Origin: Elusimicrobiota bacterium
GTDB taxonomy: Bacteria; Elusimicrobiota; Elusimicrobia; Elusimicrobiales; Elusimicrobiaceae
Assembly (NCBI GenBank): GCA_031259485.1
Contig: JAIRLH010000094.1
Coordinates: 1-6,120 of the forward strand
Direction of reading: 5' to 3'
Length of the DNA stretch: 6,120 bases
Positions 5,709 to 6,120 of this stretch are shown here, piece by piece. Position 1 is the first letter of the stretch; each line of letters opens with the position of its first letter. The position numbers and the translations under genes are program-made. The notes beneath the pieces were generated by a model. That model saw only the letters and a program-made list of their open reading frames with translations, was not told where the DNA came from and did not search any database.

Positions 5709-6120
5709 AAGTATTAATATTGGGCGCGGACGGGTTTATAGGTTCCCATCTTGTTGAGAAAATTTTGAAGGAGACGGATTGGCAGGTCGTCGGCTTTGAC
5801 CTCCTCAAAAAAAATCTTAAAAAGGTCAAACACCCTAATTTCTTTTTTAAAAAAGGCGATATTTTCAAAGCCGGCAAATGGATAGAAAAACAGGTGGCGG
5901 ATTGCGACGTTGTGCTGCCTCTTGTCGGCGTGGCAAAGCCGATGTATTACATCAAAAAACCGGTGTGGACTTTTGAACTTGATTTTGAGCAGAATTTAAA
6001 AGTCGTCAAAATGTGCGTGAAGCACAAAAAGCGCGTTATCTTCCCTTCCACCTCGGAAGTTTACGGCATGAGCCCCGATAAAGTGTTAAAGGAGGACGAA
6101 TCCCCCTTAATGCTGGGCCC
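5705..6120 (+). CDS. arnA (dehydrogenase part): UDP-glucuronate dehydrogenase/decarboxylase, stand-alone ArnA C-terminal half, 3' end outside window
   Basis: Oxidises UDP-glucuronate at C4 and decarboxylates it to the UDP-4-keto-pentose that ArnB aminates. The frame is open from ATG 5705 to the window end, giving 138 residues of an expected 340-350. Seen: Rossmann start VLILGADGFIGSHL at 3-16 with G-x-x-G-x-x-G; Asp32 at the end of the second strand; GDIF near 51-54; CDVVLPLVGVAKP at 67-79; ELDFEQN at 91-97; KKRVIFPSTSEVYGM at 108-122. Ser117 and Glu118 correspond to the Ser-Glu pair of E. coli ArnA (433/434) implicated in decarboxylation. The Tyr-x-x-x-Lys pair would lie past the window. The resemblance is to ArnA, closer than to plant or animal UDP-xylose synthases. 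It overlaps the formyltransferase by ATGA (5705-5708), with its own GAGGAG ribosome site, so the operon continues beyond 6120. Confidence 0.93.
   Translation, partial: MKVLILGADGFIGSHLVEKILKETDWQVVGFDLLKKNLKKVKHPNFFFKKGDIFKAGKWIEKQVADCDVVLPLVGVAKPMYYIKKPVWTFELDFEQNLKVVKMCVKHKKRVIFPSTSEVYGMSPDKVLKEDESPLMLG

Overview
The window joins two unrelated parts of a Gram-negative bacterial chromosome. The right-hand two thirds (about 1354-6120) hold genes for making undecaprenyl-linked 4-amino-4-deoxy-L-arabinose (Ara4N), the sugar that caps lipid A phosphates and lowers sensitivity to polymyxin and cationic peptides. The left fifth (1-1257) is the 3' part of a cysteine-rich, repeat-built gene whose start lies outside the window. 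The lipid A pathway implies an outer membrane. The phylum cannot be fixed from sequence alone; an Elusimicrobiota-like or deltaproteobacterial-like lineage is a low-confidence guess from the split gene and the style of the Cys-rich protein.

Layout. Positions 1-1257 (+): Cys-rich modular protein, open at its 5' end, with three interleaved module types and an unrelated C-terminal region. Positions 1258-1353: short gap with a hairpin that can terminate transcription from both sides. Positions 1354-2667 (-): ugd, UDP-glucose 6-dehydrogenase. Positions 2668-2748: AT-rich divergent promoter region. Positions 2749-6120 (+): tightly packed operon arnB, arnC, a free-standing ArnA-type formyltransferase, then a free-standing ArnA-type dehydrogenase/decarboxylase cut by the window end. 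Junctions are a 4-nt gap, an 8-nt overlap and a 4-nt ATGA overlap.

How the genes work together. Ugd makes UDP-glucuronate. The dehydrogenase/decarboxylase turns it into the UDP-4-keto-pentose. ArnB aminates this to UDP-Ara4N. The formyltransferase N-formylates it, and ArnC moves the formylated sugar to undecaprenyl phosphate at the inner membrane. The later steps (deformylase ArnD, flippase ArnE/F, transferase ArnT) are not in view and may lie downstream. The most notable point is that the two halves of ArnA, one bifunctional polypeptide in E. coli, are separate overlapping genes here. The second is the Cys-rich mosaic protein, whose codon use differs from the operon.
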